Origin: Leucocoprinus leucothites
Taxonomy: Eukaryota; Basidiomycota; Agaricomycetes; Agaricales; Agaricaceae
Direction of reading: 5' to 3'
NCBI GenBank assembly: GCA_013368445.1
Contig: JAACJO010000048.1
Location: forward strand, 60,072 to 124,071
Length of the DNA stretch: 64,000 nucleotides
The notes beneath the pieces were generated by a model, which was given only the letters and a program-made list of their open reading frames with translations, searched no databases and was not told the origin of the DNA. Position numbers and translations under genes: made by a program. Of this stretch, positions 11,640 to 22,578 are shown one piece after another. Position 1 is the first letter of the stretch; every line of letters starts with the position of its first letter.

Positions 11640-13260
11640 GGCATCACTATAACAGATTGAGCAACATATCAAGGCTCATTTGATTACTTGCCTGCAAGAC
11701 TCCCCAAACCTGAAGTTTATCAAGGGCCAACTTCAATTCTCTCTCAACACATGCAATGGGATCATCAGTAGTGGTATGACCATAGGTTTTCTAGGGGTTA
11801 AGAAGTGTAGAAATGGGAATTATCAAGTTGGTGGAGGGCCCAGGGTTACAAGCTGGGAGAATACTTGTTTTCTTCCAATAGTTCCAGATAGTAGTCACAT
11901 CAACATCTTCCCAGGTGGAGCAGCCAAGCTGAATAGCTTGAAGTATATTGATAGAATAGATATCACATGGAGTGTAATCAGTATTATAATGGGCAATGGC
12001 TCATGCAATGAAATCTGTTTGGTAATGAGCTTTGAAACTTTGAATAATGCCTTGATTAAGTGGCTAGATGTGCAATATGAGATTTTGTGCAAAATTAATG
12101 ATCTAGATATTGGTGAGGCTAGGGAGAACAATGTGACCAGAGAAATTGTCCTATAGAAGGACAATGTGGTGTTCTTGAGCATGAAACACATTATTCCAGT
12201 GTAAAAGCCACTCCTGGTAAATAACCCAGGCCATCCACACTTTGGCATTGAACTAATAATTAAATCCAAGTTACTCTCCAGTCTTGTTTCAGAAGGGGCA
12301 TGGCTTGCTGAATTTACCTATAATCAATGGTAGAAGCTTGTTACTGCCATCTACATTCATTGTGATTGCAAATGTAAGTCAGACTTTTCTTTCTTTGACT
12401 CCAGGGACATACTTGTCAGATAATCCATGATCAGGCCACATAATGAAGAAAGTTCTCTATGATTTGTGCATGCTTCTAATCTGATTATATTCAATACTCA
12501 CACATATAAGAGACTAGTCTTGTCCATATTGTAAATGTCCTTTAGCTCATGAACCCTCCTGAAGAAGGGACTGGAAGTGAGTACATTCCACCTTAACTAC
12601 CTTTAGATCTACTGATCCTGCCTTGCCATGTCATTTTAAGTCCTGAAGTCCATTACAAGCCTTGAAAGAAGTCAACTACCCTTGACTCAGGCCATAGCCT
12701 TTCATCCTCTAATATTTCAGCCAAGTTAGCAAATTGCATCCACTTTGTATGTAGTGCCTGTCTATTCAAAATCATCCCATCTGACATTGCCTTTGAAACC
12801 CTGAGCTCCAACATCTCATTCACATCCAGCTGCTGTACCTGGACAATGTACTCTGAGTCTGAATGTAAATACCTCCCATTTTCCCACTCCTTCCAAATTT
12901 CAGCTTCATTTCTAACCCACTTATTGAGTGTTGGTTGGCTGAACCTTATATCTGGATTGATAGTTTTGAAGTGCTAGACAGTGCTGTTGTGATTCATGCT
13001 GTTGATGTTGTACTAATTAAGCACTTGGACTTGGAATTGAATGCTTGAATTTTCATATTTAGGTTTCTTCATTGCACTGGCAGATAATAATGTGTTATTT
13101 GGTTTTGAAGCTACTAAAGACCTTAAATCATTATCCATGGAACCTAAGGTTATTCAATTTGAATTTTGAATTGTGATCCAATCTAGATGATCATCACATA
13201 TGTTTCTGCTTTTTTTCTATAGGCTTTGGAAGACCTCCAGCTGCAAGCTGTAATTTTATA
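11640..13260 (-). pseudogene. pogo-like (DDE_1) transposase, degenerate
   Basis: Translating leftward gives pieces of a Tc1/pogo-type transposase with CENP-B-like architecture. The N-terminal part (~12600-12960) reads as a degraded helix-turn-helix region. DIYNMDKTSLL at ~12510-12545 matches the family's NMDETGL motif holding the first catalytic Asp. KLLPLIIGKFSKPCPF follows (~12280-12345), then WMAWVIYQEWLLHW and a degenerate LLxDN motif (~12145-12160) with the second Asp next to a stop. HIQPLNQGIIQSFKAHY (~12030-12085) is also family-typical. Many stops, most of them TGA or TAG, interrupt it. Terminal repeats were not found. It lies directly left of gypsy element 1. Confidence 0.65.
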
Positions 13261-13414
13261 ACTAGCTTCAACTCATTCTTCTTCAATCTCTTTAAATTCT
13301 TTTGCATTCTAGGTATTTTCTTGAGCTTATTTACAAGCTGATACTCTGATACTAGGTTTCAATCATTGTCAAGCCACATCTCAAGCTTCTCTCTTCAATC
13401 TTTATTTTGTTGAT

Positions 13415-13975
13415 TGTCACAAGCCGATCCTCAAGAATGGCTGACAGTTCAAACTTGGTATTATGTTCATGAACTCTTATCCGCTTTTGCATATCAGTTA
13501 CATTAGTTTTTATTGGTCTTTCACCTTTGGACTTATTCTGACATCTTCCATTTTATTAATTCATACTGCCTGGTCAAAATTTTCTGACAACTGTTTAATA
13601 GTAAATTTTATATCTTCTAGCCTTGTAAAATTTGCGGACTCCACTTTGATTATTTCTCCATTTACTACTTTGCTTGTTTTCCTTATCCGATCCTATATTC
13701 TGCATTGTATATAAGTAGCACAACTTTGTACTTGAAGTCCTCAGTCTGATAATCAACTTAGCAATATGCTAGTGTTCTCTCTACTCTCTATTCATCCTCT
13801 GCTCTTTTCCCTTGTCTGAAATCCAGGTCAAGCATCAGTAGTCAGCACAACACATAAGTTGAGGCCACAACCCACTCCCACGTCAAGTGACTGGCTCCTG
13901 CCTTACCTCTGTCCCACCTCTGTCTATCCAGTCCTAGACATTGGCTCCCCATCCATAGTGTTTGTGCAGTTAACA
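13415..13975 (+). repeat. 5' LTR of gypsy element 1
   Basis: Starts TGTCACAAGCCGATCC and ends GTTAACA. It contains a TATA-like TGTATATAAG near 13707. The 3' LTR matches along its length. A third copy of this LTR, solo and inverted, sits at 50133-50691. Confidence 0.95.
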
Positions 13976-13995
13976 GTATTATCAGACTCAGATTC
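13976..13995 (+). promoter_or_regulatory. Putative primer-binding region, element 1
   Basis: GTATTATCAGACT immediately follows the 5' LTR and is identical after the 5' LTR of element 2 (50997-51009), although the surrounding sequences differ. Position and conservation fit a primer-binding site. It partly resembles the initiator-tRNA-type PBS (TATCAGA) but the priming tRNA is inference. Confidence 0.45.
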
Positions 13996-14022
13996 TACTG
14001 TCACACTCACACTTCTGTCATC

Positions 14023-15597
14023 ATGGTCAACACCTGCACTATCAAGGGCAAGACCTCTATTGTTGCACAACTAGAGCAGAGATGCTCTCATACTCCTCCT
14101 CTTGTCCCAAGCTCTTCTCATCTTACCAACAATAGTCCTCATATCAGTATCTGCACTCGCCGTTCATGTCATCTTAATCCTAATCTCCTAGAAACTCCTT
14201 GTTCTGCTAGCTCTCCTCAACTACCTCTTTGTCATTTTCGGAACATCCATCCTCCCAGAACTCCTACCCCACCTGGTGGTCTGCCATCTGACCCCTCGGA
14301 ACCAGATGACTCAGATGGTCCAGACTATGCCAATAATCAATCTATGGGTCATGACAGCAATGATGAAGATGATGAACCCATCTATAATGGCTCTCCCAGT
14401 AGTCCTGGTAACTCCAACGATAATGATCCTGAAGACCCTTCCCACTCTTCTGATGACAAGCCTCTTCCTCCTTGATGGGCACCTCATCCCTGAGCTCCCT
14501 GACAGGTTCCTAACAATGATTGTCTAGCTGATGCCTTGGGTAGGCTCACTGACAATCTTGATCACCAAGTGGCTGCACAAGCCAACCAGACTTGCACCAA
14601 TAAGGCTCACCTCCCAGACACTTTTAGCAGCTCTGACCCCAAAAAACTCAACACTTTCCTAATCCAATACCGTCTATATTTCCAAGCCAATCCCACTCAG
14701 TTCCAGCATGACAATCAGAAAGCTGACTTTACTATAACCTACCTCACTAGTGTCATGCTTGACTGGTTTGAGGTCAGCCTCACTCAGGAAGAACAGGGTG
14801 TCTTCCATGACTGGTTCAACAATTGGAGTGCATTTGTCTGTGAGCTCTGTATGCATTTTGGCATTGATAACCCAAAGGGAGAAGCAGCCAAGATGCTTGA
14901 TACCCTGCACATGCAACTGGGTGATAAAATTGCCACTTATAAAGTCGAGTTCCTGAAACATGCCTCCCAACTTGGTTGGAACAATGAGGTTCTCTGTCAC
15001 CATTACTACAAGGGACTTCCAAACTGCATCCAAGACCCTCTCAGCACTTGTGAGCAGGGCAAACCTACTACCTTTGAAGAAATGCACCATTTGGCCATTG
15101 TTTATGATGGATGCTACTGGGAGTGTGACCATGAATGTGTTCATGCCCATGCTGCAGAGAAGGATCCTGCTGATTCTCTGAGTCAGAAGCAACCCAACAA
15201 GCTCTCTACCTCCAATCCTTCCAACCCGAATCTGTCATGCAGCCAGTCTCAACCTGGCAACAACAACAGCAACAATAATCGAGGCAATAACAGTAACAGC
15301 AAAAACAACAGCAACCATAATCAGTTGCAGGCCCTGACTACCAAATCCAACACCCCCACTCTATCTACATCCAGTACCCAATGCCCTACACCGAAATTTG
15401 ACCTCTCTAGCAAACTTGGCCAAAATGGCAAACTGACACCCGAGGAGCAGAAACAACACCTCGATGAAGATCTCTGTCTATTCTGCAGTGGCAAAGGCCA
15501 CAAGGTCAAGAATTGCCATAGGAAACAAAACTGGGCCAAGATCTGCAAAGTCAAAGCAGCTTTGCCCAAGGACTCTGAAAAGAGTCTGGAAAAATAG
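14023..15597 (+). pseudogene. gag: gag polyprotein, gypsy element 1
   Basis: The start ATG 14023 lies in TCATCATGG, the same context as the gag start of element 2. The N-terminal third is Pro/Ser/Asp-rich and probably disordered. The central part (~14590-15130) is a capsid-like retrotransposon gag domain (KLNTFLIQYRLYF, LDWFEVSLTQEEQG). The C-terminal part is Asn/Ser-rich and then holds a zinc knuckle CLFCSGKGHKVKNC (C-x2-C-x4-H-x4-C, ~15477-15518). Three in-frame TGA codons between 14473 and 14512 separate the two halves and align with Arg-rich or Pro-rich positions in element 2. The second half (14536 on) is open for 353 codons. Ends TAG 15595. Confidence 0.85.
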
Positions 15598-15599
15598 AG

Positions 15600-18500
15600 G
15601 ACAACCCTCAGGACTCTGCACAGACTGGGGGTTGCGTTGAGCTCATCTGTGCACCAGAGAGTCTCCTCTGCCTCAATACATCCACTCTTTCTGATCTGAA
15701 TTCTCTTATCAGTTCCCTCAATTCTTCTCTCATTGGCTCATCTGATAATATTCAACAGATACCATTTTGTGCTCTTGTCGATTCCAGCTTGACTCATTGC
15801 TTCATAGATTCTGATTTTGTCTGCACTCACTCTCTTCCAACTTCACCCTTACCTCCTATTGAGCTTCGCCTATTTGACAGATTATCGAATAGTTACATTA
15901 CTGAACTTGTGAATCTTCTTGTTACTTTCTCTACTGGTGAATCTATGACTATTGACCTCTATGTCACTCAGCTTGATTCTTCCTGCTCTGTGGTACTAGG
16001 ACACAACTGGCTCACCTGCTACAATCCGTTGATTGACTGGGTTTCAAGCAGTATATCTTTCTGATCGCATTTGCAGGATAATCTTGCCCCTTCTGCCTGC
16101 ATTGCATCCACTCCCATAGTGGCTCCTACATTGTCACCTGCTCCTAGCCTGATGGCTGACATTCCTTCTCTGAATTCACCATCTTCTGGGACTTCTATGT
16201 CTACTCCTGGTATTGCAACAGCTCCTTGCATTTCTATCATCAATGCTGCTGCATACATTTGTGCTTCACGCCTTCCTGGTTCAGTAAACTTCCACCTCAA
16301 CCTCAGCTCACCTTCTACTTCCACTAATTTGGCTTGGGTTTCTGATGAGTCAATTTACCTTTCTAAAGTGCCCAACAAATATCATGAATTTGCCAATGTG
16401 TTCAGCAAAGCTCACACCGATAGCCTTGTGCTACATTGCCCATATGATCTCAAAATTAATATTGAAGAGGGTGCTCAACCTCCTATTGGCACTATCTATT
16501 CATTATCTCCATCTGAGCTTGAGTCACTCCATGAATTTATCAATGAACACTTATCTATTGGTATATCCACCCCACTTCCTTGCCTCATGGCACACCCATT
16601 CTCTTCATTCAGAAGAAAGATGGTTCATTACAACTTTGTGTCGATTTCTGCAGCCTTAATTGAATCACCAAGAAGGATTGCTACCTGCTCCTGCTCATCT
16701 CTGACTTACTCAACTCCCCTTGCAAAGCCCACATATACACCAAGATAGACCTTCGACATGCTTATCACCTCATTTGGATCACTGAAGGAGACAAATGGAA
16801 AATGGCTTTCAGGACCTGCTATGGATCCTTTGAATGGCTGGTTATGCCTTTCAGACTCACCAACACACCTGCAGCCTTCCAGCAGTTCATGAATGACATC
16901 TTTTCCAATCTCCTCGACATCTGTGTCACAGTCTATCTTGATGACATCCTTATCTACTCTGATGACCTCGACACACACAAGAAACATGTTTGAGATGTCC
17001 TCAAGCAGCTCTGCAAGCATGGCCTATATGCTAAAGCAGAAAAATGCGAGTTCCATTCCGATTCTGTTGAATACCTCAGGTATATCCTCTCACCAGATAG
17101 TCTCAAAATGTCAGAAGACAAGATCAAAATCATCCAGGAGTGGCCTGAACTGAAGAAAGTCAAAGACATACAGTCTTTTCTTGATTTCACCAATTTCTAT
17201 CAACACTTCATTTACAACTATTCCGATATTGTCATCCTGCTTATCACCTCACCCAAAAAGCATCTAAGTGGAATTTTGATGAATGGTGTTGTGAAGCCTT
17301 TAACTCCCTCAAAGAAGTGTTCACCACTGCTCCTATACTCACTCACTGGATACCTGATGCCCAAATCATCATTGAGACTGATGCTTCTGATTATGCACTT
17401 GCTGCCATCCTTTCTATTGTCATGGATGAGAATGAAGTTCACCTGATTGCATTCCACTCCCACACCCTCAACACAGCTGAGTTAAACTATGACACTCACA
17501 ACAAAGAGCTCCTTGCTATCTTTGAGGCTTTCTACACCTGGCGGCATTACCTTGAAGGAGCCTCACTTCCTATTAACATTGTTACTGATCACAAGAACTT
17601 GGAATACTTCTGCACTACAAAGATCCTAACTCATCGACAGGCTTGTTGGTCTGAGTTCATATCACAGTTTAACCTTATCATCCATTTCTGACCTGGCCAT
17701 CTCAGAACCAAGCCTGACACTCTCACTAGATGATGGGACATCTACCCTAAAGGGGGAAATAATGGCTATGCTTTGGTCAATCCTCATAATTTCTGTCCTG
17801 TATTTTCACATGAATAGTTATCAGCTTCAGTTTGAGCTACTTATTTTTCCACTCCTTCCCTGTGTGCTGCCACCATATTAGATCTCAAGAAACTTCATTC
17901 AGATATCCTTACTTCACTTCCTCAAGACCCAATTGCATCCACTCATATCACTCATCCTGAAGGCTGCTGGTTGGTCAATTCCACTGGCTTTCTTTGGCTC
18001 AAGGATAGGATTTACATACCTGACATTAACAACCTTTGACTCAGAGTTCTACAATACAAACACGATCATGTCCTTTCTGGCCATTTTAGTCAGAACAGGA
18101 CCCTCAAACTCATCTGATGTGAGTACACCTGGCCTGACATCCAATCTCAGGTCAAGGCTTTCTGTAAATCCTGCATTACCTGCATGTGATCCAAGTCTCA
18201 ATGCCATAAGCCATATGGTAACCTCAAGCAACTCCCCATTCCTGAATGCCCTTGGAATTCAATTTCAATGGACTTCATCGAGAAACTCCCTTCCTCCTCT
18301 GGCTTTGACACCATCCTCATTATCATCAACTGACTCTCAAAACAGGCTGTATTCATTCTGACTCATGACACTATCACTTCCACAGAACTGGCATGGTTAT
18401 TCATCATTCACATATTCTCTAAGCACAGTATTCCTTCTCATGTCACTTCTGATCGTGGTTCAGAGTTTGTCTCACACTTCTTCCATTCCCTCAGCACAGC

Positions 18501-19347
18501 TCTGGACATGTGCCTTCATTTCACATCCAGTTATCATCCTGAAGGTAACGGACAGATGGAACAAACTAACCAAATGCTAGAGCAGTACCCCCACATTTAC
18601 TACAACTATCAGTAGGACAACTGGTCCAACCTCCTCCCACTCGCAGAATTTGCATACAACAATGCACCCAGTGCTACCACTGGAATTTTGCCCTTCTTTG
18701 CCAACAAGGGTTATCACCCTAGCATTACAGTCTATCCTGAATGCAATATCACATCAGCTCGCACAGGTGACTTCGCAGTCAACCTCAACAAATTACACAC
18801 TACTCTCAAAGCTGAGATAGCCACTGCTCAAGAATGCTACCAACAATCCACTGATGCACGTTGGTTACCAGCCCCAGAGTTCAGAGTTGGCCAGAAAGTT
18901 TTTGTGAAAGCTCAATTCTTCTGCACTACCTGTCCATCCAAGAAGCTCTCCGAAAAATATCTTGGTCCATATGAAATTATTGCCCAACCTGGCTCTCACT
19001 CATTCACCCTTTGCCTTCCAGATTCCATGCATGCTGTTCATCCTGTCTTCCACATTTCCATACTTGAGCCAACCACACCCAATCCATTTTCTGATCGCAC
19101 AGAACTGGCTTCTGCTCCTATTGTCATTGACAACAAGCTGGAGTATGAGATTGTCTGTATTGTAGATTTGAAGATTGATCAATGCTGCATATGCAAACTT
19201 CTTTACAAGGTCATCTGGTTGGGATATGAAGATACTGACAAAGAAATTTCATGGTTACCTGCTACTGAACTTATGCATGTGACTAAACTTCTTTCTGACT
19301 TCTATTCTGCTTACCCTGACAAGCCTGATCCACTTCCTTTATCCTAG
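15600..19347 (+). pseudogene. pol: pol polyprotein, gypsy element 1
   Basis: The aspartic protease (~15760-16064) has LVDSSLTH where DSG is expected, so the active-site Gly is replaced, and it keeps LGHNWL. Reverse transcriptase (~16370-17110) has an intact YLDD at 16934-16945. RNase H follows (~17310-17760; ETDASDYALAA), then the integrase zinc-binding and core domains (~18050-18800; [17 protein letters not shown]). A chromodomain-like tail (~19135-19300) ends at TAG 19345. A frameshift lies near 17245-17275, and more than ten stops interrupt the frame, chiefly TGA at expected Arg codons (for example after 16987) plus a few TAG at expected Gln. No functional polyprotein can be made. Confidence 0.85.
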
Positions 19348-19617
19348 ACTGCATCTCAGCTATGTTTTCTTCACCCACTTTATGATGCCAGCTCACTCAT
19401 TTTCTTTTGGACTTAGACAATTTTTCATACTTTATTACTTACCATTTTGTTTTCACTTACACCCAATAGCCTCATCTCCCTCTCATCCTTTTCCTTACTT
19501 CAGATTCCTCCTTACTCACACCTTGTCCCAAGAAAATAACATGCAAATTTCAATGAAGTCCCAAAAAGTATGAGATATACATGATGTGATAAACAGACAG
19601 AAGTCATGACAAGTACA

Positions 19618-20907
19618 TGAGCCAAGTGGAAGGATCAGAGGAAATGACCTACTTACTACTATTCTCACCCTCATCCTCTACCTCACCTTCCTCCTCTCCA
19701 GCCTCCCCCTCATCCCCAAGATCCAGCATCCAACATCTCTGGCATGGTTTTCTTCTTAGTGGCCAATCTGGCATCCCACTCCACCCATACCTTTTCATGT
19801 GCCTCATCATCCATCACCTTGTCATCCAGAACAAGCCGGTCATAGAACTCTTCAAAGTCCTTGGCCAGCCCATCCATGACCTTTGTCTGGGAACAGATAC
19901 TTGACAACACTGCCAAGTGCTGTGTGCCCAACTCGGCTTGGATACCCTTCAACTCCTTCAAAATAGCTGATTGCACAGCATAGGTCTTTCTCTGCTCAAT
20001 GATGAGCTTGTACATTTGTTCATGAGGCTGTTTGTCAGCCTCAGTCAGAACTGCATACTTCTGCTTTGAAGTGTGGCACAGTTCACACATATACTTGCTG
20101 CTGTGATTGTTGTCAGTTGATCAGCCGACCCAGGGAATCAGGAGTTACTCACACATCACTTTGCTCGGTGCAGTTCTTGTCCAGATACAAGCATTGCCTG
20201 CACTCATTGTCTCCACCCATCTTTATCTTCCCTCCCTTGGCATTATAGTTTCCATGTTTTCGGAGGGCAGCAGTCTTGTCTCTTCCATCTCTGGCCAAAC
20301 CTGAGCTAGGTGTCCACAACGGATCATTGTCTTGATCATCCAGCTCTGTAAGTTGATACTTGGAGGGACCAGGGGCCACACTCTGTTGAGTTAACCTGGC
20401 CATCTCAGCTGGCCCACTTGTCAGTTTTGCCCAAGGCCTTTGAGCCCCAGTGCCTGCCTTTGCATTTTCTGTTGTTTTCGTTTTCTTTGCCAGACTCTCC
20501 ACAATCTCAACCTCTACCTCCATTGCTCTTTTCTTTCCCTTCCCTTTCTCCTTCTCCTGTCTTTCTTTCTCCTTCTTCTCAGCCTTGAGTCAAATCCATT
20601 CCATGAGCTCAGCTTCCTCTTGTTCCCTTTGCAACTATTCCACTTCTTCAGCCTCCCTCCTTTTCTTCTCTGCTTCCTCTGCTTCTCTCCATTTCTTCTC
20701 AACCATTTTCTTCTGCAGTTCATCCTTCCTTTTCTGCTGTTCCTCCTCCTCGCACTTCTTTTGTTCTGCCTCCTTAGCCTCCCTTTTCTTCTGTTCTGCC
20801 TCCTTGGCTACTTTGCAATCATCCTCCTCATCTATTCATTGAAGCTTGTCCTCAAGATCAATATTGGATATTGGATTGGAGCCTTGAGTGGTGGAGTTAG
20901 GTGCCAT
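19618..20907 (-). pseudogene. Antisense accessory gene of gypsy element 1, spliced
   Basis: On the strand opposite to pol, a gene starts at ATG 20905-20907 (MAPNSTTQGSN), 130 bp inside the 3' LTR. Exon 1 encodes a long Glu/Lys/Ala-rich coiled coil, an SLAKKTKTTE basic patch and a cysteine motif CRQCLYLDKNC. A GT-AG intron of ~53 nt (~20098-20150; GTGAGT...ATCACAG) joins in frame to exon 2, which begins with MCELCHTSKQK and PHEQMYKLIIE and ends in an acidic, helical region. The paired gene in element 2 (56728-57992) shows the same order, intron position, C-x2-C motifs and PHEQ segment. A few stops (TAG/TGA) occur in exon 1. Function unknown; the conserved intron shows this strand is the coding one. 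Confidence 0.6.
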
Positions 20908-21021
20908 GGTTGTTAAAGGGGATTAAGTTGTGAGAAAGCTTAATTTTTTCCTCAGAGTGGAATTTATATAGAGTTTGAATTGGTTCCCATAATTAAGTCA
21001 TGTGGCTTTGAGGGCTCAGCC

Positions 21022-21036
21022 CTAAGGGGGGAATAC
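21022..21036 (+). other. Polypurine tract of element 1
   Basis: CTAAGGGGGGAATAC directly abuts the 3' LTR, and the same string abuts the 3' LTR of element 2 (58107-58121). This is the expected plus-strand primer. Confidence 0.75.
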
Positions 21037-21592
21037 TGTCACGAGCTGATCCTCAAGAATGGCTGACAGTTCAAACTTGGTATTATTTTCATAAACTCTT
21101 ATTCACTTTTGCATATTGGTTACATTGGTTTTTATCAGTCTTTCACCTTTGGACTTATTCTGACATCTTCCATTTTATTAATTCATACTGCCTGGTCAAA
21201 ATTTTCTGACAACTGTTTAATAGTAAATTTTATATCTTCTAGCCTTGTAAACAGACTCCACTTTGATTATTTCTCTGTTTACTACTTTGCTTGTTTTCCT
21301 TATCCAATCCTATATTCTGTATCGTATACAAGTAGCATGACTTTGTACTTGAAGTCCTTAGTCTGATAATCAACTTAGCAATATGCTAGTGTTCTCTCTA
21401 CTCTCTATTCATCCTCTGCTCTTTCCCCTTGTCTGAAATCTGGGTCAAGTATCAGTAGTCAGCACAACACATAAGTTGAGGCCACAACCTGCTCTTGTGT
21501 CAAGTGACTGGCTCCTGCCTTACCTCTGTCCCACCTCTGTCTATCTAGTCCTAGACATCAGCTCCCTATCTGTAGCATTTGCATGCTTAACA
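21037..21592 (+). repeat. 3' LTR of gypsy element 1
   Basis: Starts TGTCACGAGCTGATCC and ends GCTTAACA; matches the 5' LTR throughout with scattered substitutions and small indels. Confidence 0.95.
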
Positions 21593-22578
21593 TTGATCAA
21601 GAACTTGAAGGCCTTTTTCAAAGATAGATAATAAACAATTCCAGGAGCTGAAGACATGAGGGATCCAGTGATTTGCAGGATATGGATTGAAGCTGAAAAT
21701 TTTAGGCTTTGGTTGCTATATACTCTAAAAGTCCAGTAAAGACCAAAATAAACCATTTTTATGAATTCATTTCAGCAACTTTTCATTGCTTGTCTATTTT
21801 GACTGAGTGCTAAACTGAGTGCCCAATGGACACTATCACTTATGAGAACCCAGGAGCTATCAGTATTACTAATAACAGAACTATCAGTTATTATTTTATT
21901 TCTCTGCTAACCAACTTTATCACAGCACAAACTTATTAGGTATGATGGACTATTAGTTATGATAGTTATTAGTTAAAATAGACTCAACTGTAGTACAATT
22001 CTACAGTATATTTGGGCTTATCAATATCAGGTAATATGAATTCTAATAACATTGACCATATCTTATGTTCTTAGTGCATACTTATTGAATTGCTTATCTG
22101 GTTCTGAATCCAGAGTTGATACTATTAGGTATTTTTGAGGAGGTAGCTATCCTCAGACGGTTTGCACTGCTCTGAGCTTTGCTGAGCCACTGTTATGCTG
22201 CACTGGCATTTTTACTAGTGCTGCTTTTAACCCAGTCCAGTGTTTATATTGAACATCTCACCCAAATATTGAGTTAAAACCCATCCTAGAGAGATGACAA
22301 GGCAGAATACCCATCTGCAACATAGGCCAGTAGAATTTAAACATGAAGCAAAAGATTTATACCCAACCCAGGCCCACAGAAGCATATAAATTATATACAC
22401 TGTATGGAAAGCTGGCAAATCTGATTTGCAAACAGTATGAAAAACATGTTCAAAAAACTCTGCCAAAAACAAAAATGATATATCTCTCCACTACTCAAAC
22501 CCTAAGCTCCATTCCTCACCCTTTACTCCTCCCATGAAAACAACAAGATTGGCACAGAGATTAAACCTGGAAACAATT
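21593..22578. other. Stretch without recognisable gene
   Basis: AT-rich, CpG-poor sequence between element 1 and the end of GTPase gene A. Only short open frames without recognisable motifs are present. It may be the right-hand continuation of the sequence into which element 1 inserted, plus the 3' untranslated region of GTPase gene A. Confidence 0.4.

Larger units (their letters stand above)
13415..21592 (+). mobile_element. Ty3/gypsy element 1, complete but degenerate
   Basis: The element is bounded by two LTRs (13415-13975 and 21037-21592) with TG...CA ends and a perfect 5-bp target duplication, TTGAT at 13410-13414 and 21593-21597. Gag, then protease, reverse transcriptase, RNase H, integrase and a chromodomain-like tail lie in the order of the chromovirus group. 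An antisense accessory gene lies between pol and the 3' LTR. Both gag and pol carry many stops, mostly TGA where Arg is expected. A related element (49852-58702) has the same plan. Confidence 0.95.

Noticed and set aside
11680..12156. Plus-strand 158-codon gene
   Set aside because: It is the shadow of a minus-strand pogo-type transposase whose motifs are recognisable despite stops.
16706..17020. Minus-strand frames inside pol
   Set aside because: Complement of the reverse transcriptase region, with no independent motif.
20440..20916. Plus-strand Leu/Phe/Ser-rich frames
   Set aside because: They are the complement of the Glu/Lys-rich coiled coil of the antisense accessory gene, whose intron and conservation fix the strand.
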